Origin: Chloroflexota bacterium
GTDB lineage: Bacteria > Chloroflexota > Dehalococcoidia > Lucifugimonadales > Lucifugimonadaceae
Assembly: GCA_009838175.1 (NCBI GenBank)
Contig: VXSB01000020.1
Span: forward strand, 1-56,504
DNA: 56,504 nucleotides
Direction of reading: 5' to 3'
Of the stretch, positions 16,912 through 26,377 are shown in pieces; the stretch's first letter is position 1, and every line of letters begins with the position of its first letter. The translations under genes and the position numbers were made by a program. A model generated the notes under the pieces. That model saw nothing but the letters and a program-made list of their open reading frames with translations. It did no database searches and was not told the DNA's origin.

Positions 16912-17607
16912 ATGACGACGCAAGAACAAGAATTAGTTGACGGAGAGTCGGAAATCGCGGACGCTATCGCCGTTCCCGAAGCGCCTCAGACCATGCCTGG
17001 ATTGCTCGGTCGAAAGATCGGCATGACGACCGTTTACAACGACGATGGCCACGCCAGCGCGGTTACGATGGTCGAGGTCGGTCCATGCGTCGTTACGCAG
17101 GTCAAAACCGAGCAGCGCGATGGCTACCAGGCCGTGCAGGTCGGCTTCCTGCGATCCAAAAAGACCAACATGCCGATGCGCGGACATTTCGAACGGGCAA
17201 ACGGTAGCTACCGACACGTACAGGAATTTAAGGTCTCAGATCTGGGTGAATACGAAGTTGGTCAGGAAATACGTGCCAACGTGTTCTCCGAAGGTGATGC
17301 CATCAAGGTTACCAGCACCTCGAAGGGTAAAGGTTTCCAAGGCGGGGTGAAGCGTCACGGCTTCGCAGGTGGACCGAAGACTCACGGTCAGTCTGATCGG
17401 CATCGAGCACCTGGCTCCGTAGGAGCGGGAACCTTCCCCGGACGTGTGTGGCCCGGCACACGCATGGCTGGGCACATGGGCGACCGCACTGTGACGACGC
17501 GTGGATTGGAAGTGGCTGGCGTGGACGCGGGCGAGAATTACATATTGGTCCGGGGTGCAGTTCCGGGAGCTCGCAACAGCCTAGTACGGATCGAAAAGCA
17601 GGGTTGA
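16912..17607 (+). CDS. rplC: 50S ribosomal protein L3
   Basis: 231 aa early-assembly protein near the peptidyl-transferase centre. The core begins at Met28 (MPGLLGRKIGMT). With the ATG at 16912 there is an acidic 27-residue N-terminal extension. The ATG at 16993 would remove it, but neither start has a good ribosome site. The loop around GHRAPGSVGAGTFPGRVWPG holds the region methylated on Gln in many bacteria, here without an obvious Gln at that place. The start is uncertain; the gene is not. Confidence 0.95.
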   Translation: MTTQEQELVDGESEIADAIAVPEAPQTMPGLLGRKIGMTTVYNDDGHASAVTMVEVGPCVVTQVKTEQRDGYQAVQVGFLRSKKTNMPMRGHFERANGSYRHVQEFKVSDLGEYEVGQEIRANVFSEGDAIKVTSTSKGKGFQGGVKRHGFAGGPKTHGQSDRHRAPGSVGAGTFPGRVWPGTRMAGHMGDRTVTTRGLEVAGVDAGENYILVRGAVPGARNSLVRIEKQG

Positions 17608-17620
17608 GGCAGATTTGACG

Positions 17621-18268
17621 ATGGAACTATCAGTTAAGAACAGGAACGGCGACGTTGTCGGAAGCGTCGATGTCAGCGACCGCGTTTGGTCCGCTCCGTC
17701 GAACGACGCTCTGTTGCAGCAGGTCGTGGTTGCCCAACTCGCCAATAGGCGACAAGGAACCCACGAAACCAAGACACGCGGACAAGTTTCCTACTCTACT
17801 CGCAAACTGCGCGCTCAGAAGCACAGCGGTCGAGCTCGCTTGGGTAGCCGCAAATCTCCAACGTTAGTCGGCGGTGGTGTCATATTCGGGCCCCACGCGC
17901 GGAGTTACAGACAGCGGATCCCGAAAAAGATGCGTCAACAAGCGTTGAGAATTGCGCTGAGCGACAAGGTCCGTGAGGATCGGTTGACAGTGCTAGAAGA
18001 ATTTGATTTGGACGCACCGAGGACGAAAGATGTTGTCAACCTGATTGATGCGCTGTCACTAAGAGGCACGACGCTCTTGGTTGTTGAAGACAACGATCCT
18101 GACGTGGTTCTCTCTGCCCGCGGCGCTGAGCGCGTCGATGTTATCTATGCCGACGGTCTTAACGCGACTAGTGCGGCAGCGGCGCGAAACATCGTAGCCA
18201 CGCGTAGTGCGGTAGAGCGCATCGATAGCCTTTGGGACGATGCCAAAGTGTCGGCGGAGGCGGTGTGA
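17621..18268 (+). CDS. rplD: 50S ribosomal protein L4
   Basis: 215 aa protein lining the exit tunnel, and in some bacteria an autoregulator of the S10 operon. I chose ATG 17621 (MELSVKNRNGDVVGSV), the family-like start. A TTG six bases upstream (17615) sits better behind GAGG (17606-17609) and cannot be excluded. The tunnel loop TRGQVSYSTRKLRAQKHSGRA is present. The stop overlaps the rplW start by one base. Confidence 0.95.
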   Translation: MELSVKNRNGDVVGSVDVSDRVWSAPSNDALLQQVVVAQLANRRQGTHETKTRGQVSYSTRKLRAQKHSGRARLGSRKSPTLVGGGVIFGPHARSYRQRIPKKMRQQALRIALSDKVREDRLTVLEEFDLDAPRTKDVVNLIDALSLRGTTLLVVEDNDPDVVLSARGAERVDVIYADGLNATSAAAARNIVATRSAVERIDSLWDDAKVSAEAV

Positions 18269-18552
18269 TGAAGATCGCGAGGACTCTCCGACGACCGGTA
18301 ATCACCGAAAAGTCGACGTTGCTCAACGAGGACAACCGATACGTGTTCGACGTTGACACCAAAGCGACAAAGTACGACATCGCTCGAGCTGTCGAGTGGG
18401 CGTTCGATGTGAAAGTTGTTTCGGTCAGCACTTATCGTCGGCGCGGCAAGATGAAGCGACGCGGCTTCCGGGAGAAGAAGCGTCCTGACGTCAAGCGCGC
18501 GATCGTCACTTTGGCCCCTGGCGACACGATCGTGCTGTTCGAAGGCGCATAG
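18268..18552 (+). CDS. rplW: 50S ribosomal protein L23
   Basis: 94 aa protein at the tunnel exit, the docking site for trigger factor and SRP. The start is ATG 18268, overlapping the rplD stop (TGATG), with GGAGG at 18256-18260 seven bases upstream. An upstream ATG in the same frame lacks a ribosome site and does not look like L23. [12 protein letters not shown] and the basic C-terminal [11 protein letters not shown] hairpin identify it. Confidence 0.96.
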   Translation: MKIARTLRRPVITEKSTLLNEDNRYVFDVDTKATKYDIARAVEWAFDVKVVSVSTYRRRGKMKRRGFREKKRPDVKRAIVTLAPGDTIVLFEGA

Positions 18553-18569
18553 TTTACGGATCCGCAGAT

Positions 18570-19397
18570 ATGCCATTGAAAGAACACAAACCCACATCTC
18601 CGGGTCGTCGAAACAACGTCGTTGACGACTTTTCGGATATCACCAAGAAACGTCCCGAAAAATCGTTGCTCGCGCCGATGGTGAAAAAGGGTGGACGCAA
18701 CAACAAGGGACGTATCACGGTGCGTCGCCGCGGTGGTGGTCACAAGCGCCGATACCGCATGATCGATTTCAAGCGCAACCGATCCGGGGTAGCCGAAGTT
18801 TTAGGAATCGAGTACGATCCCAACCGCAGCGCACGAATCGCCTTGATTCGATATGAAGATGGAGAGAAAGCGTACATCGTGGCGCCGCAAGGGCTCACCG
18901 TCGGCCGTAAGGTCGAAGCGGGGCCCGACGCTCCAGACCTGCCTGGCAACACCAAGCCGTTGATGAACATCCCGCAGGGAACCATGGTTCACAATATCGA
19001 GATGACTCCTGGAAGTGGCGGTCAATTAGCCAAAGGTGCCGGAACCGGGGCGCAGGTTATGGCGCATGAAGGATCGTTCATTCTGTTGCGTCTGCCTTCG
19101 GGTGAGATGCGTCAAGTTCGGCAAGAGTGCAGAGCCACTATCGGCGTAGTATCCAACCCGGACCACAAGAACATCAAACTCGGGAAGGCCGGACGTTCCC
19201 GACACCGTGGGAAGCGTCCGAGCGTGCGAGGAACCGCGATGGCTCCCGACGCTCACCCGCACGGTGGTGGCGAAGGTCGTTCGGGCATCGGTTTCTCGAA
19301 ACCGAAGACCCCGTGGGGCAAACCGACCCTCGGTTACCGGACGCGACGAAACAAGCGTACAGACAAGTTCATCCGACGTCGGCGATACGAACGCTGA
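18570..19397 (+). CDS. rplB: 50S ribosomal protein L2
   Basis: 275 aa, normal length. It is needed for subunit association and peptidyl-transfer activity. [16 protein letters not shown], the central SH3-like domain and [13 protein letters not shown] (which contains the functionally important His) are all present. It starts 17 bp after rplW and is followed by rpsS. Confidence 0.97.
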   Translation: MPLKEHKPTSPGRRNNVVDDFSDITKKRPEKSLLAPMVKKGGRNNKGRITVRRRGGGHKRRYRMIDFKRNRSGVAEVLGIEYDPNRSARIALIRYEDGEKAYIVAPQGLTVGRKVEAGPDAPDLPGNTKPLMNIPQGTMVHNIEMTPGSGGQLAKGAGTGAQVMAHEGSFILLRLPSGEMRQVRQECRATIGVVSNPDHKNIKLGKAGRSRHRGKRPSVRGTAMAPDAHPHGGGEGRSGIGFSKPKTPWGKPTLGYRTRRNKRTDKFIRRRRYER

Positions 19398-19444
19398 TCT
19401 AACGGACGTAAACGATTTTGAATCGATAGTTGAGTTAACAGAAC

Positions 19445-19708
19445 ATGAGCAGATCGGTAAAAAAGGGCCCATTCGTGGACCCCAAGCTGATGAAAAAGGT
19501 CGCCCAAGCGCGACGTGATCGGGCTCGAGGTGCGATCCGTACATGGGCGCGCGCATCGACAATCATGCCGGACATGGTAGGTCTGACGTTCGCCGTACAC
19601 AACGGACGGACATTCATACCGGTCCTGGTCACGGAAAACATGGTTGGTCACCGATTGGGTGAATTCGCGGCCACCCGCGTATTCCGGTCCCACTCGGGGA
19701 ACCGTTGA
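19445..19708 (+). CDS. rpsS: 30S ribosomal protein S19
   Basis: 87 aa head protein that contacts S13 and the intersubunit bridge. [19 protein letters not shown] and [25 protein letters not shown] are diagnostic. Length is slightly below the 91-93 aa norm, with a short C-terminal tail. Confidence 0.97.
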   Translation: MSRSVKKGPFVDPKLMKKVAQARRDRARGAIRTWARASTIMPDMVGLTFAVHNGRTFIPVLVTENMVGHRLGEFAATRVFRSHSGNR

Positions 19709-19720
19709 GGAATCGAAGCG

Positions 19721-20050
19721 ATGGCGATCGCAAGAGCCAAGAATGTAGGTGTATCGGTCCACAAGTTGCGACTTGTGATGGACGAGCTGCGCGGCATGAA
19801 GGTCGATGACGCGTTGGCCTACCTTCGTTACATGACGACCCCGAGCGCAAACATCATTTACAAAGTTCTGCATTCGGCTGCTGCGAACGCGGAGAACAAC
19901 GATTTGCAAGATCGTGAGTCTTTGGTAGTAAAGAGAATCGTTGCGGATAAATCGATAACGATGCGCCGTTTCCGACCCAAGGCCCGAGGTCGCGCAGGCG
20001 CGTTCAATCGGCCGACATCGCACATCACAATCGAAGTAGACGAAGAATAA
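19721..20050 (+). CDS. rplV: 50S ribosomal protein L22
   Basis: 109 aa. Its beta-hairpin lines the exit tunnel, where macrolide-resistance changes occur in other bacteria. The hairpin segment RRFRPKARGRAGAFNRPTSH is complete. It lies 12 bp after rpsS. Confidence 0.96.
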   Translation: MAIARAKNVGVSVHKLRLVMDELRGMKVDDALAYLRYMTTPSANIIYKVLHSAAANAENNDLQDRESLVVKRIVADKSITMRRFRPKARGRAGAFNRPTSHITIEVDEE

Positions 20051-20095
20051 ACGCAGCTTAGGCACAGTTGCTATCTATTGACGATCGGACAATAA

Positions 20096-20809
20096 ATGGG
20101 ACAGAAGACACATCCGATAGGTTTCCGCCTCGGCGTATCAGCCGAATGGCGTTCTAATTGGTTCGCCGGCAAACCCGAGGGTTACCGTGAATTGGTCCAA
20201 GAGGACTACAGGATCCGACAAATCGTCGCTGAAGAGTACCGAGGAGAGGGCGCGATATCACGCGTTGACATCGACCGCGGCGGTGGCGACATGAGCATCA
20301 ACGTCTACACCAGCCGCCCCGGGATCGTCATCGGTAGAAACGGACAGCGGATTGACCGGTTGCGCCACGTCATCGAACGCTCCACCGGGCGCCGCGTTAG
20401 GATTTCCGCGGATGAGATCAAGGTTCCCGAACTCGATGCCAAGCTCGTTGGGCAAAGCCTCGCCGAACAATTGGAGAGACGTATCCCATACCGACGTGCA
20501 GTGCGCATGGCCATGCAGCGAACGATGGACTCTGGCGCCGAAGGCATCAAAGTCGTGGTGTCTGGACGTCTAGGCGGCGCGGAGATAGCACGAGTTGACA
20601 AGCAGATGGAAGGCCGAGTGCCGCTGCACACGCTCCGTGCCAAGATCGACTTCGCGATCTCGGAAGCCCACACCACGTTCGGGGTTATCGGGATCAAGGT
20701 CTGGATCTTCACCGGAGACATGCCGACAGATGGCCGAGCGCAGCGAACTACAGGCACTACCGGAGTTTCGCCGATTGGTCTGGGTCGCGCTGAAAGGCAC
20801 CGAAGATAG
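20096..20809 (+). CDS. rpsC: 30S ribosomal protein S3
   Basis: 237 aa protein at the mRNA entry channel with helicase-associated function. GQKTHPIGFRLGV starts it; a KH domain holds VIGRNGQRIDRL, and the C-terminal domain includes GRLGGAEIAR. The last about 20 residues (Thr/Gly/Arg-rich) are specific to this lineage. Confidence 0.97.
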   Translation: MGQKTHPIGFRLGVSAEWRSNWFAGKPEGYRELVQEDYRIRQIVAEEYRGEGAISRVDIDRGGGDMSINVYTSRPGIVIGRNGQRIDRLRHVIERSTGRRVRISADEIKVPELDAKLVGQSLAEQLERRIPYRRAVRMAMQRTMDSGAEGIKVVVSGRLGGAEIARVDKQMEGRVPLHTLRAKIDFAISEAHTTFGVIGIKVWIFTGDMPTDGRAQRTTGTTGVSPIGLGRAERHRR

Positions 20810-20858
20810 ACGAGGTTCGATCGCCCCGGAGCAATCGGTTAGTTGAGGTCCACGAGAG

Positions 20859-21275
20859 ATGCTACAGCCAAGAAGGACAAAATTCCGTAAACAGCAACGC
20901 GGCAAGATGAGTGGCGTTGCGAATCGTGGCAGCAAGCTCGCTTTCGGAGACTTTGGCCTCAAAGCAATGGAGGCGAGTTGGATCACCTCGAGACAAATCG
21001 AGTCCGGACGACGCGCCATCACTGGTTATGTCCAGCGTGGCGGCCAAGTATGGATTCGGATATTCCCAGACAAGCCAGTGTCCTCAAGACCAGCCGAAAC
21101 CCGTATGGGTGGTGGCAAGGGGGCGATTGAGCATTGGGTGGCCCCGGTTCGCCGCGGTCGAATCATGTACGAGATTGCTGACGTGTCGGAAGACGCCGCT
21201 CGGGAGGCTTTGCGTCGCGCGGGTGCCAAATTGCCGATACCGGTGAAGATAGTTTCGCGAGCTGACGAACTCTAG
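20859..21275 (+). CDS. rplP: 50S ribosomal protein L16
   Basis: 138 aa protein at the A-site side of the central protuberance. [17 protein letters not shown] and [19 protein letters not shown] are diagnostic, and length is normal. It lies between rpsC and rpmC. Confidence 0.97.
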   Translation: MLQPRRTKFRKQQRGKMSGVANRGSKLAFGDFGLKAMEASWITSRQIESGRRAITGYVQRGGQVWIRIFPDKPVSSRPAETRMGGGKGAIEHWVAPVRRGRIMYEIADVSEDAAREALRRAGAKLPIPVKIVSRADEL

Positions 21276-21314
21276 GTCACACGGGAATTTTCAACTCCCC
21301 AAGGTACTCATCTA

Positions 21315-21539
21315 ATGCACATCTCAGAGGTCAGAGAGCTTAACAACAACGAGCTTTGGCGCGAGTTGCAAGAACAGGAACGCTCATTGATGAATTTGCG
21401 TTTCCAGAAAACGACGCGCCAATTGACGAATACGAACGCGCTGCGCGACACGCGTCGCAACATCGCTCGTATTCACACCGTGATTAGAGAACGGCAAATT
21501 GTAGAACAGTTGGGGCTCGGCGAAGAGGGCTCATCGTAA
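21315..21539 (+). CDS. rpmC: 50S ribosomal protein L29
   Basis: 74 aa helical-hairpin protein near the tunnel exit. ELWRELQEQERSLMNLRFQ and the C-terminal RRNIARIHTVIRERQ are typical. A short acidic tail (LGEEGSS) is added. It is followed by rpsQ. Confidence 0.95.
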   Translation: MHISEVRELNNNELWRELQEQERSLMNLRFQKTTRQLTNTNALRDTRRNIARIHTVIRERQIVEQLGLGEEGSS

Positions 21540-21586
21540 TCAAACCCTAATGCGAGATTTGTCGCATTTTTGAGGACATCAAATAG

Positions 21587-21904
21587 ATGGCAGGACAACG
21601 TAAGACGCGCACCGGCACGGTGATCCGTGACAAAAACGACAAAACTATAGTCGTCGCTTACTCATGGTCACAACGTCACCGCGTGTACAAGCGAAACCGT
21701 CGCCGCATCACGAAGTTCGTGGCGCATGACGAGCACAACGAGGCTTCCATTGGCGACCGAGTGATCATTGAAGAGCACCGACCGTTGTCCAAGACGAAGC
21801 GCTGGCGTCTGCGACAGGTTGTTGAGCGAGTAGAAGTCGTCGATCAAATTGATTCGCCCGAAGAGATTGATCAGCAGGACGCCGCAATTGGAGACGGGCA
21901 ATGA
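21587..21904 (+). CDS. rpsQ: 30S ribosomal protein S17
   Basis: 105 aa, primary 16S-binding OB-fold protein. [18 protein letters not shown] and [19 protein letters not shown] mark the core. An acidic C-terminal tail of about 20 residues ([17 protein letters not shown]) exceeds the usual 80-90 aa length. Its stop overlaps the rplN start (ATGA), suggesting coupled translation. Confidence 0.96.
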   Translation: MAGQRKTRTGTVIRDKNDKTIVVAYSWSQRHRVYKRNRRRITKFVAHDEHNEASIGDRVIIEEHRPLSKTKRWRLRQVVERVEVVDQIDSPEEIDQQDAAIGDGQ

Positions 21905-22269
21905 TACAGCGAGAATCACGCCTGCGGGTTGCCGATAACTCAGGTGCACGCGAGGTGCTTTGCATAAACATGACTGGCGCGAGCAACCGCCGCTACGCAG
22001 GTTTAGGCGACATCATAACCTGTTCGGTTAAAGATGCTCAACCCGGCGGTGCTGTGGGGATGCACGAAGTAGTCAAGGCGGTCATCGTCCGCACTACCAA
22101 GGAGTACCGCCGATTCGATGGCTCTTACATAAAGTTCGACGACAATGCCTGCGTTATCGTGGCCGAAGACGGCAACCCACGCGGCACACGCATATTCGGG
22201 CCCGTTGCACGCGAGTTGCGAGAGCGCGAATTCAACCGTATCGTCTCGTTGGCTCCGGAAGTTCTGTAA
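21901..22269 (+). CDS. rplN: 50S ribosomal protein L14
   Basis: 122 aa, standard length, sits on the subunit interface. [19 protein letters not shown] and the C-terminal GPVARELRE are diagnostic. It starts inside the rpsQ stop codon. Confidence 0.97.
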   Translation: MIQRESRLRVADNSGAREVLCINMTGASNRRYAGLGDIITCSVKDAQPGGAVGMHEVVKAVIVRTTKEYRRFDGSYIKFDDNACVIVAEDGNPRGTRIFGPVARELREREFNRIVSLAPEVL

Positions 22270-22279
22270 TCGAAAGAAA

Positions 22280-22591
22280 ATGCCAAACAAGATTAAAAGA
22301 GGGGACACCGTTCTTGTGGTGTCCGGGAAAGACAAGGGCGCTCGGGGCGAAGTGATTCACGTCGATCTAAAGAAGCAGCGCCTATTCGTTGAAGGCGTAA
22401 ACATAGTCAAGCGCCACATGGGACGTCGTCGGGGCGTGATACAAACAGGCATCGTCGAAGGCGAGGCCTCCATTCACATCTCCAATGTTGTTCTCGTCGA
22501 CGCTGACACTGGCGAGGTTGGACGTGTGCGATGGCGGGAGCTCGAGGACGGTACCCGGGTCCGGACTGTAAGAGGTGGGCGCAATGGCTGA
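22280..22591 (+). CDS. rplX: 50S ribosomal protein L24
   Basis: 103 aa assembly initiator with a KOW motif ([19 protein letters not shown]). ATG 22280 gives MPNKIKRGD, the normal start. A longer in-frame reading begins within rplN and is not credible. The 3' end overlaps rplE by 8 bases. Confidence 0.95.
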   Translation: MPNKIKRGDTVLVVSGKDKGARGEVIHVDLKKQRLFVEGVNIVKRHMGRRRGVIQTGIVEGEASIHISNVVLVDADTGEVGRVRWRELEDGTRVRTVRGGRNG

Positions 22592-23162
22592 ATCTAACGG
22601 CAGCACGACGGTGACCATGCCGCGGTTGCTTTCACTTTACCGTTCGGATGCAGTGCCGGTCTTGACGCGCGAGTTCGGATATACGAACCCGTTGCAGCTC
22701 CCGAATCTGGAAAAGATCATCGTCAATATCGGACTTGGCGAGGCGATCGACAACTCCAACGCCATCGATGCTGCGACCGGTGACTTGGCAACGATCACTG
22801 GTCAAAAACCCATCGTGAACCGCGCCAAAAAATCGATCGCGAACTTCAAGTTGCGCGAAGGTATGCCTGTCGGCGCGTCGGTAACGTTGCGGTCTCATCG
22901 CATGTGGCAGTTCTACGACCGGCTAGTCAATGTTGCACTGCCTCGCGTAAGAGACTTCCGTGGTACCAGTCGCAACTCCTTCGATGGCAACGGTAACTAC
23001 AGCATGGGGCTGACCGAGCAGGTTGTGTTCCCTGAGATTGACTACAATCGAATAGACCGGTTGCGCGGGCTTCAAGTGGTGATTGTCACAACCGCCCGCA
23101 CTGACGAGGAAGGTCGCAGATTGCTCGAGTTGTTGGGCATGCCTTTTGCGACGATACGCTGA
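22584..23162 (+). CDS. rplE: 50S ribosomal protein L5
   Basis: 192 aa 5S rRNA-binding protein. ATG 22584 lies behind GAGG (22572-22575) at 8 bases, within the end of rplX. A GTG at 22575 is less well placed. [31 protein letters not shown] and [14 protein letters not shown] are diagnostic. Confidence 0.96.
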   Translation: MAESNGSTTVTMPRLLSLYRSDAVPVLTREFGYTNPLQLPNLEKIIVNIGLGEAIDNSNAIDAATGDLATITGQKPIVNRAKKSIANFKLREGMPVGASVTLRSHRMWQFYDRLVNVALPRVRDFRGTSRNSFDGNGNYSMGLTEQVVFPEIDYNRIDRLRGLQVVIVTTARTDEEGRRLLELLGMPFATIR

Positions 23163-23222
23163 ACTGACTCTTAACTTGAAACACGAATTCAGACTCGACG
23201 CGGATAGAAAAGACCGAAACAC

Positions 23223-23528
23223 ATGGCTCGCAAGGCGATAATCGAACGAGAGAAGAAGCGTGCACTTCTTGTTGAGAAGCACGCCCAACAGCGCGCAGAA
23301 CTCAAGCGCTTGGCAAACGATCCACAACGATCATTTGAAGAACAGATGGAAGCTCGACGTCGATTGCACTTGTTGCCGAAGAACTCAAGCCACGTCCGCC
23401 AACGAAACCGGTGCTTCGCCACTGGCCGTCCGCGAGGATACATCCGATTCTTCGGAATGTGCAGGATTGTGTTCCGCGAACAGGCGTTGCTCGGGAATCT
23501 GCCGGGAATACGCAAAGCCAGCCTCTAG
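23223..23528 (+). CDS. rpsN: 30S ribosomal protein S14, long zinc-free type
   Basis: 101 aa, the long form of S14. The zinc ligands of the short form (CxxC...CxxC) are reduced to two relic cysteines ([11 protein letters not shown] and GMCRIVFRE), so no zinc site remains. [15 protein letters not shown] and LPGIRKASL are typical. It stands in the normal spc-operon position between rplE and rpsH. Confidence 0.95.
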   Translation: MARKAIIEREKKRALLVEKHAQQRAELKRLANDPQRSFEEQMEARRRLHLLPKNSSHVRQRNRCFATGRPRGYIRFFGMCRIVFREQALLGNLPGIRKASL

Positions 23529-23570
23529 AAGCCGAACTCAACTCGGAAAAGAGATCCAACAGACCGAAAA

Positions 23571-23972
23571 ATGCCAGTTACCGACCCCATTTCAGACATG
23601 CTGACACGCATCCGCAACGCGGTGATGTCGCATCACGAGACTGTGAAAATCCCTCACTCGCAGATGAAACGATCGTTGCTCCGATTGATGCGTGACGAAG
23701 GATTCATCTCCAACGTGCAGACGCACCGCGACGGCGTCAAGGCCGACTTTGAAGTCACGTTGCGCTACTACGACGACAACGACGAATCGGTCATAACCGG
23801 TTTGAAACGAGTCAGCAAGCCTGGCCGTCGGATCTACGTGGGCAAGAATGAGATCCCGCGCTACTTTGGCGGCCGTGGAGTTGCATTCATGTCCACATCG
23901 AAAGGCGTGATGACCTCGGACCAGGCACGACGCTCAGGTGTCGGCGGCGAGTTGCTGTTCTACGTCTGGTGA
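23571..23972 (+). CDS. rpsH: 30S ribosomal protein S8
   Basis: 133 aa platform protein and, in E. coli, the spc-operon repressor. DPISDMLTRIRNAVM at the N-terminus and STSKGVMTSDQARRSGVGGELLFYVW at the C-terminus identify it. Confidence 0.97.
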   Translation: MPVTDPISDMLTRIRNAVMSHHETVKIPHSQMKRSLLRLMRDEGFISNVQTHRDGVKADFEVTLRYYDDNDESVITGLKRVSKPGRRIYVGKNEIPRYFGGRGVAFMSTSKGVMTSDQARRSGVGGELLFYVW

Positions 23973-24011
23973 TTTGAGCAGACCAGGTAACCCTAAACGG
24001 AAAAGATCGAC

Positions 24012-24581
24012 GTGTCTAGAGTAGGTAATAGTCCGATTACGTTGCCAAGCGGAGTTGATGTCAAAGTCAACGGCAACACGGTAACGGTCAAAGGCAAGTT
24101 AGGCGAATTGAGTCAGAAGCTGCACACCGGCATCAAAGCCGAAGTGAATGGTTCTGAGGTCGTGATCACACGTTCCAACGAAACCAGTGAGCAGAAGTCG
24201 TTGCACGGATTGTCACGCAGCCTGATCAACAATATGGTCCTCGGTGTAAACGAAGGTTTCAGCAAGCGCTTGGTCATGTACGGAACCGGCTATCGGGCAT
24301 CGCAGAAGGGCAAGGGATTGGAGCTTCTCGCCGGTTACTCGCACCCCGTAGACATCGAACCGATCGGCAAGAACGTGCTCGGCGTTGAGGGCAACAACAT
24401 AATCACCGTCACGGGTCCTGACAAGCAAGAAGTCGGTCAACAGGCGGCGAACATACGTTCCGTTCGCAAACCCAGCCGCTTCCAGAGCAAGGCTGGGCGA
24501 ATTCCTTTGTTCGGAATCGCTTATGAAGGCGAGCAGTTACGATTGCGCGTTGGCAAAACCGTCGCAGGTGTGGGAGCTTAA
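24012..24581 (+). CDS. rplF: 50S ribosomal protein L6
   Basis: 189 aa with the usual duplicated fold near the factor-binding site. The start is GTG 24012 ([15 protein letters not shown]), the family-like N-terminus; no ATG fits. [21 protein letters not shown] and [21 protein letters not shown] are diagnostic. Confidence 0.96.
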   Translation: MSRVGNSPITLPSGVDVKVNGNTVTVKGKLGELSQKLHTGIKAEVNGSEVVITRSNETSEQKSLHGLSRSLINNMVLGVNEGFSKRLVMYGTGYRASQKGKGLELLAGYSHPVDIEPIGKNVLGVEGNNIITVTGPDKQEVGQQAANIRSVRKPSRFQSKAGRIPLFGIAYEGEQLRLRVGKTVAGVGA

Positions 24582-24588
24582 CCCGAAA

Positions 24589-24942
24589 ATGGCTAACAGG
24601 AAATTCGACCAACGACCTCGTTGGATCCGACACCGTCGAGTACGCCGTCGTGTTCTCGGCGGGGGCGACAGGCCGCGGCTTTCGGTGTTCCGAAGCAACA
24701 GGCAGATATATGCCCAAATCATCGATGACGCTGCTGGCCACACGCTGGTCAGCGCATCGTCCATCGAAACCGAATCCGATGGCGGAAAGACCGACGCCGC
24801 GAAGAGTGTCGGTGCCGCTGTTGCCAAACGCGCCTTGGAACAAGGTGTGCACAAAGTAGTGTTCGACCGAGGCGGGTACCGGTATCACGGACGCGTGAAG
24901 GCGTTGGCTGATGCTGCACGTGCGGAGGGTCTTAATTTCTAA
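24589..24942 (+). CDS. rplR: 50S ribosomal protein L18
   Basis: 117 aa 5S rRNA-binding protein. ATG 24589 (MANRKFDQR) is the family-like start; a longer in-frame reading would overlap rpl[21 protein letters not shown] and [24 protein letters not shown]-type ending are present. Confidence 0.95.
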   Translation: MANRKFDQRPRWIRHRRVRRRVLGGGDRPRLSVFRSNRQIYAQIIDDAAGHTLVSASSIETESDGGKTDAAKSVGAAVAKRALEQGVHKVVFDRGGYRYHGRVKALADAARAEGLNF

Positions 24943-24944
24943 CC

Positions 24945-25676
24945 ATGGTCACGCAAAGCGAAACATCGCGCGAATCGCGCTCCGACGGGAACCGCCGCGG
25001 CAGGCCGCGCCGGCGACCACGCCGAGAAGAAGCGTCTGACAGACCCGAGCTTTTCGAGCGAGCGGTGAAAATCCGACGCGTATCAAAAGTCGTCAAGGGC
25101 GGTCGAAATCTATCGTTCAGCGCCATGATGGTTGTTGGCGATTTCAACGGAAGCGTCGGAGCCGCCCTCGGCAAGGCTGCATCCGTGCCGGATGCCGTGC
25201 GCAAAGGACGACAAAACGCCGAACGGGCGATGCAACCAATAGTCACTAAAGAAGGCACGATCCCGCACGAAGTCTTTGCCAAGTATGGAAGCGCCAAAGT
25301 TCTGCTGTTGCCAGCCGCTCCCGGAACCGGCGTTATCGCTGGTGGTGGCGTGCGGGCAGTTATTGAAGCTGCGGGTATTCAAGACGTGCTTTCCAAGACG
25401 TACGGCGGCAACAACCCGGTTAACTCCGTCCGAGCGACCCTCAAAGCTCTGTCGATGCTTCGAGACCCGCAGGCCGAGCGCGCTCGACGCTTAGGACTGA
25501 CAGGAGTCCACACGCCGAGTCCTAGCTCTGTCGCCGAGGATGCGGAAACTGAGAACTCGGAAAATGGTTCACCAGTCGAAGAGCAATCAGTAGAAGATGC
25601 CTCGAGCGTCGAATCTTCATCCGATGTTGCGACCGAAACTCCCGAAACCGAAGACTCAAAAAGTGAACAAGACTGA
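24945..25676 (+). CDS. rpsE: 30S ribosomal protein S5 with long acidic tail
   Basis: 243 aa, against about 165-170 in most bacteria. The core (about 35-185) shows KVVKGGRNLSFSAMMVVGD, GTIPHEVFAKYGSAKVLLLPA and GGNNPVNSVRATLKAL. A basic N-terminal arm rich in Arg (about 10-30) and an acidic, Ser/Glu-rich C-terminal tail of about 53 residues are both extra. The TGATG junction couples it to rpmD. Confidence 0.96.
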   Translation: MVTQSETSRESRSDGNRRGRPRRRPRREEASDRPELFERAVKIRRVSKVVKGGRNLSFSAMMVVGDFNGSVGAALGKAASVPDAVRKGRQNAERAMQPIVTKEGTIPHEVFAKYGSAKVLLLPAAPGTGVIAGGGVRAVIEAAGIQDVLSKTYGGNNPVNSVRATLKALSMLRDPQAERARRLGLTGVHTPSPSSVAEDAETENSENGSPVEEQSVEDASSVESSSDVATETPETEDSKSEQD

Positions 25677-25852
25677 TGAGTGAGATACGCATCAAACAAG
25701 TTCGCAGCGAGATCGGATCGATCCCAAAGCACCGGGCCACTTTGAAGGCACTCGGTCTAAAACGCATCAACCACGTCGTAACCCAACGTGACACGGTGCA
25801 AATTCGCGGAATGATAAAGAAGGTCTCTCACCTAGTCGAGATCGTCGCCTGA
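25676..25852 (+). CDS. rpmD: 50S ribosomal protein L30
   Basis: 58 aa, in the conserved position between rpsE and rplO. It starts at ATG 25676 within the rpsE stop (TGATG). IRIKQVRSEIGSIPKHRATL and LGLKRINHVVTQRDTVQIRGM are the L30 signatures. Confidence 0.95.
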   Translation: MSEIRIKQVRSEIGSIPKHRATLKALGLKRINHVVTQRDTVQIRGMIKKVSHLVEIVA

Positions 25853-25872
25853 GAAACTGACGAGTTAGCGAA

Positions 25873-26352
25873 ATGCCAGGATTGCATCAACTGAAACCCG
25901 CCGCCGGTTCTCGACGCAAGCGAAAGCGCGTCGGTCGTGGCGATGGCAGCAACCGCGGTTCATACTCGGGTCGCGGCAGCAAAGGACAACTCCAAACCGG
26001 TAAGGTTCCATTCCTCTTCGAGGGCGGTCAACTTCGCTTGGTCAAACGATTGCCGTTCATGCGCGGTTTCACCAACAACTTCCGCGTCGACTACACGCCA
26101 GTGAATGTGGCTAGCTTAAACGCGTTCGACGATGGCGCGCAGGTCGGCCCCGACGAACTCGTGGCTGCCCGGCTGGTTCGCCACGCCGACGCTCGAATCA
26201 AGCTCCTCGGAGATGGCGAGATCGAGAAGAGCATCAATGTTTCAGTACATGCCTGCTCAGCTAGCGCGCGTGCCAAGGTCGAGGCAGCAGGTGGTAGCGT
26301 CACAGTCCTCGATGCAGCTGATGTGGTCGAAGAAGACGGTTCGAGCGAATAG
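25873..26352 (+). CDS. rplO: 50S ribosomal protein L15
   Basis: 159 aa late-assembly protein. LHQLKPAAGSRRKRKRVGRG and the Gly/Arg-rich arm GSYSGRGSKGQ are typical; the C-terminal half has the usual globular fold ending in an acidic tail (VVEEDGSSE). It is followed by secY. Confidence 0.96.
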   Translation: MPGLHQLKPAAGSRRKRKRVGRGDGSNRGSYSGRGSKGQLQTGKVPFLFEGGQLRLVKRLPFMRGFTNNFRVDYTPVNVASLNAFDDGAQVGPDELVAARLVRHADARIKLLGDGEIEKSINVSVHACSASARAKVEAAGGSVTVLDAADVVEEDGSSE

Positions 26353-26377
26353 TCAGAACCGGACGGTATCTTAAACA

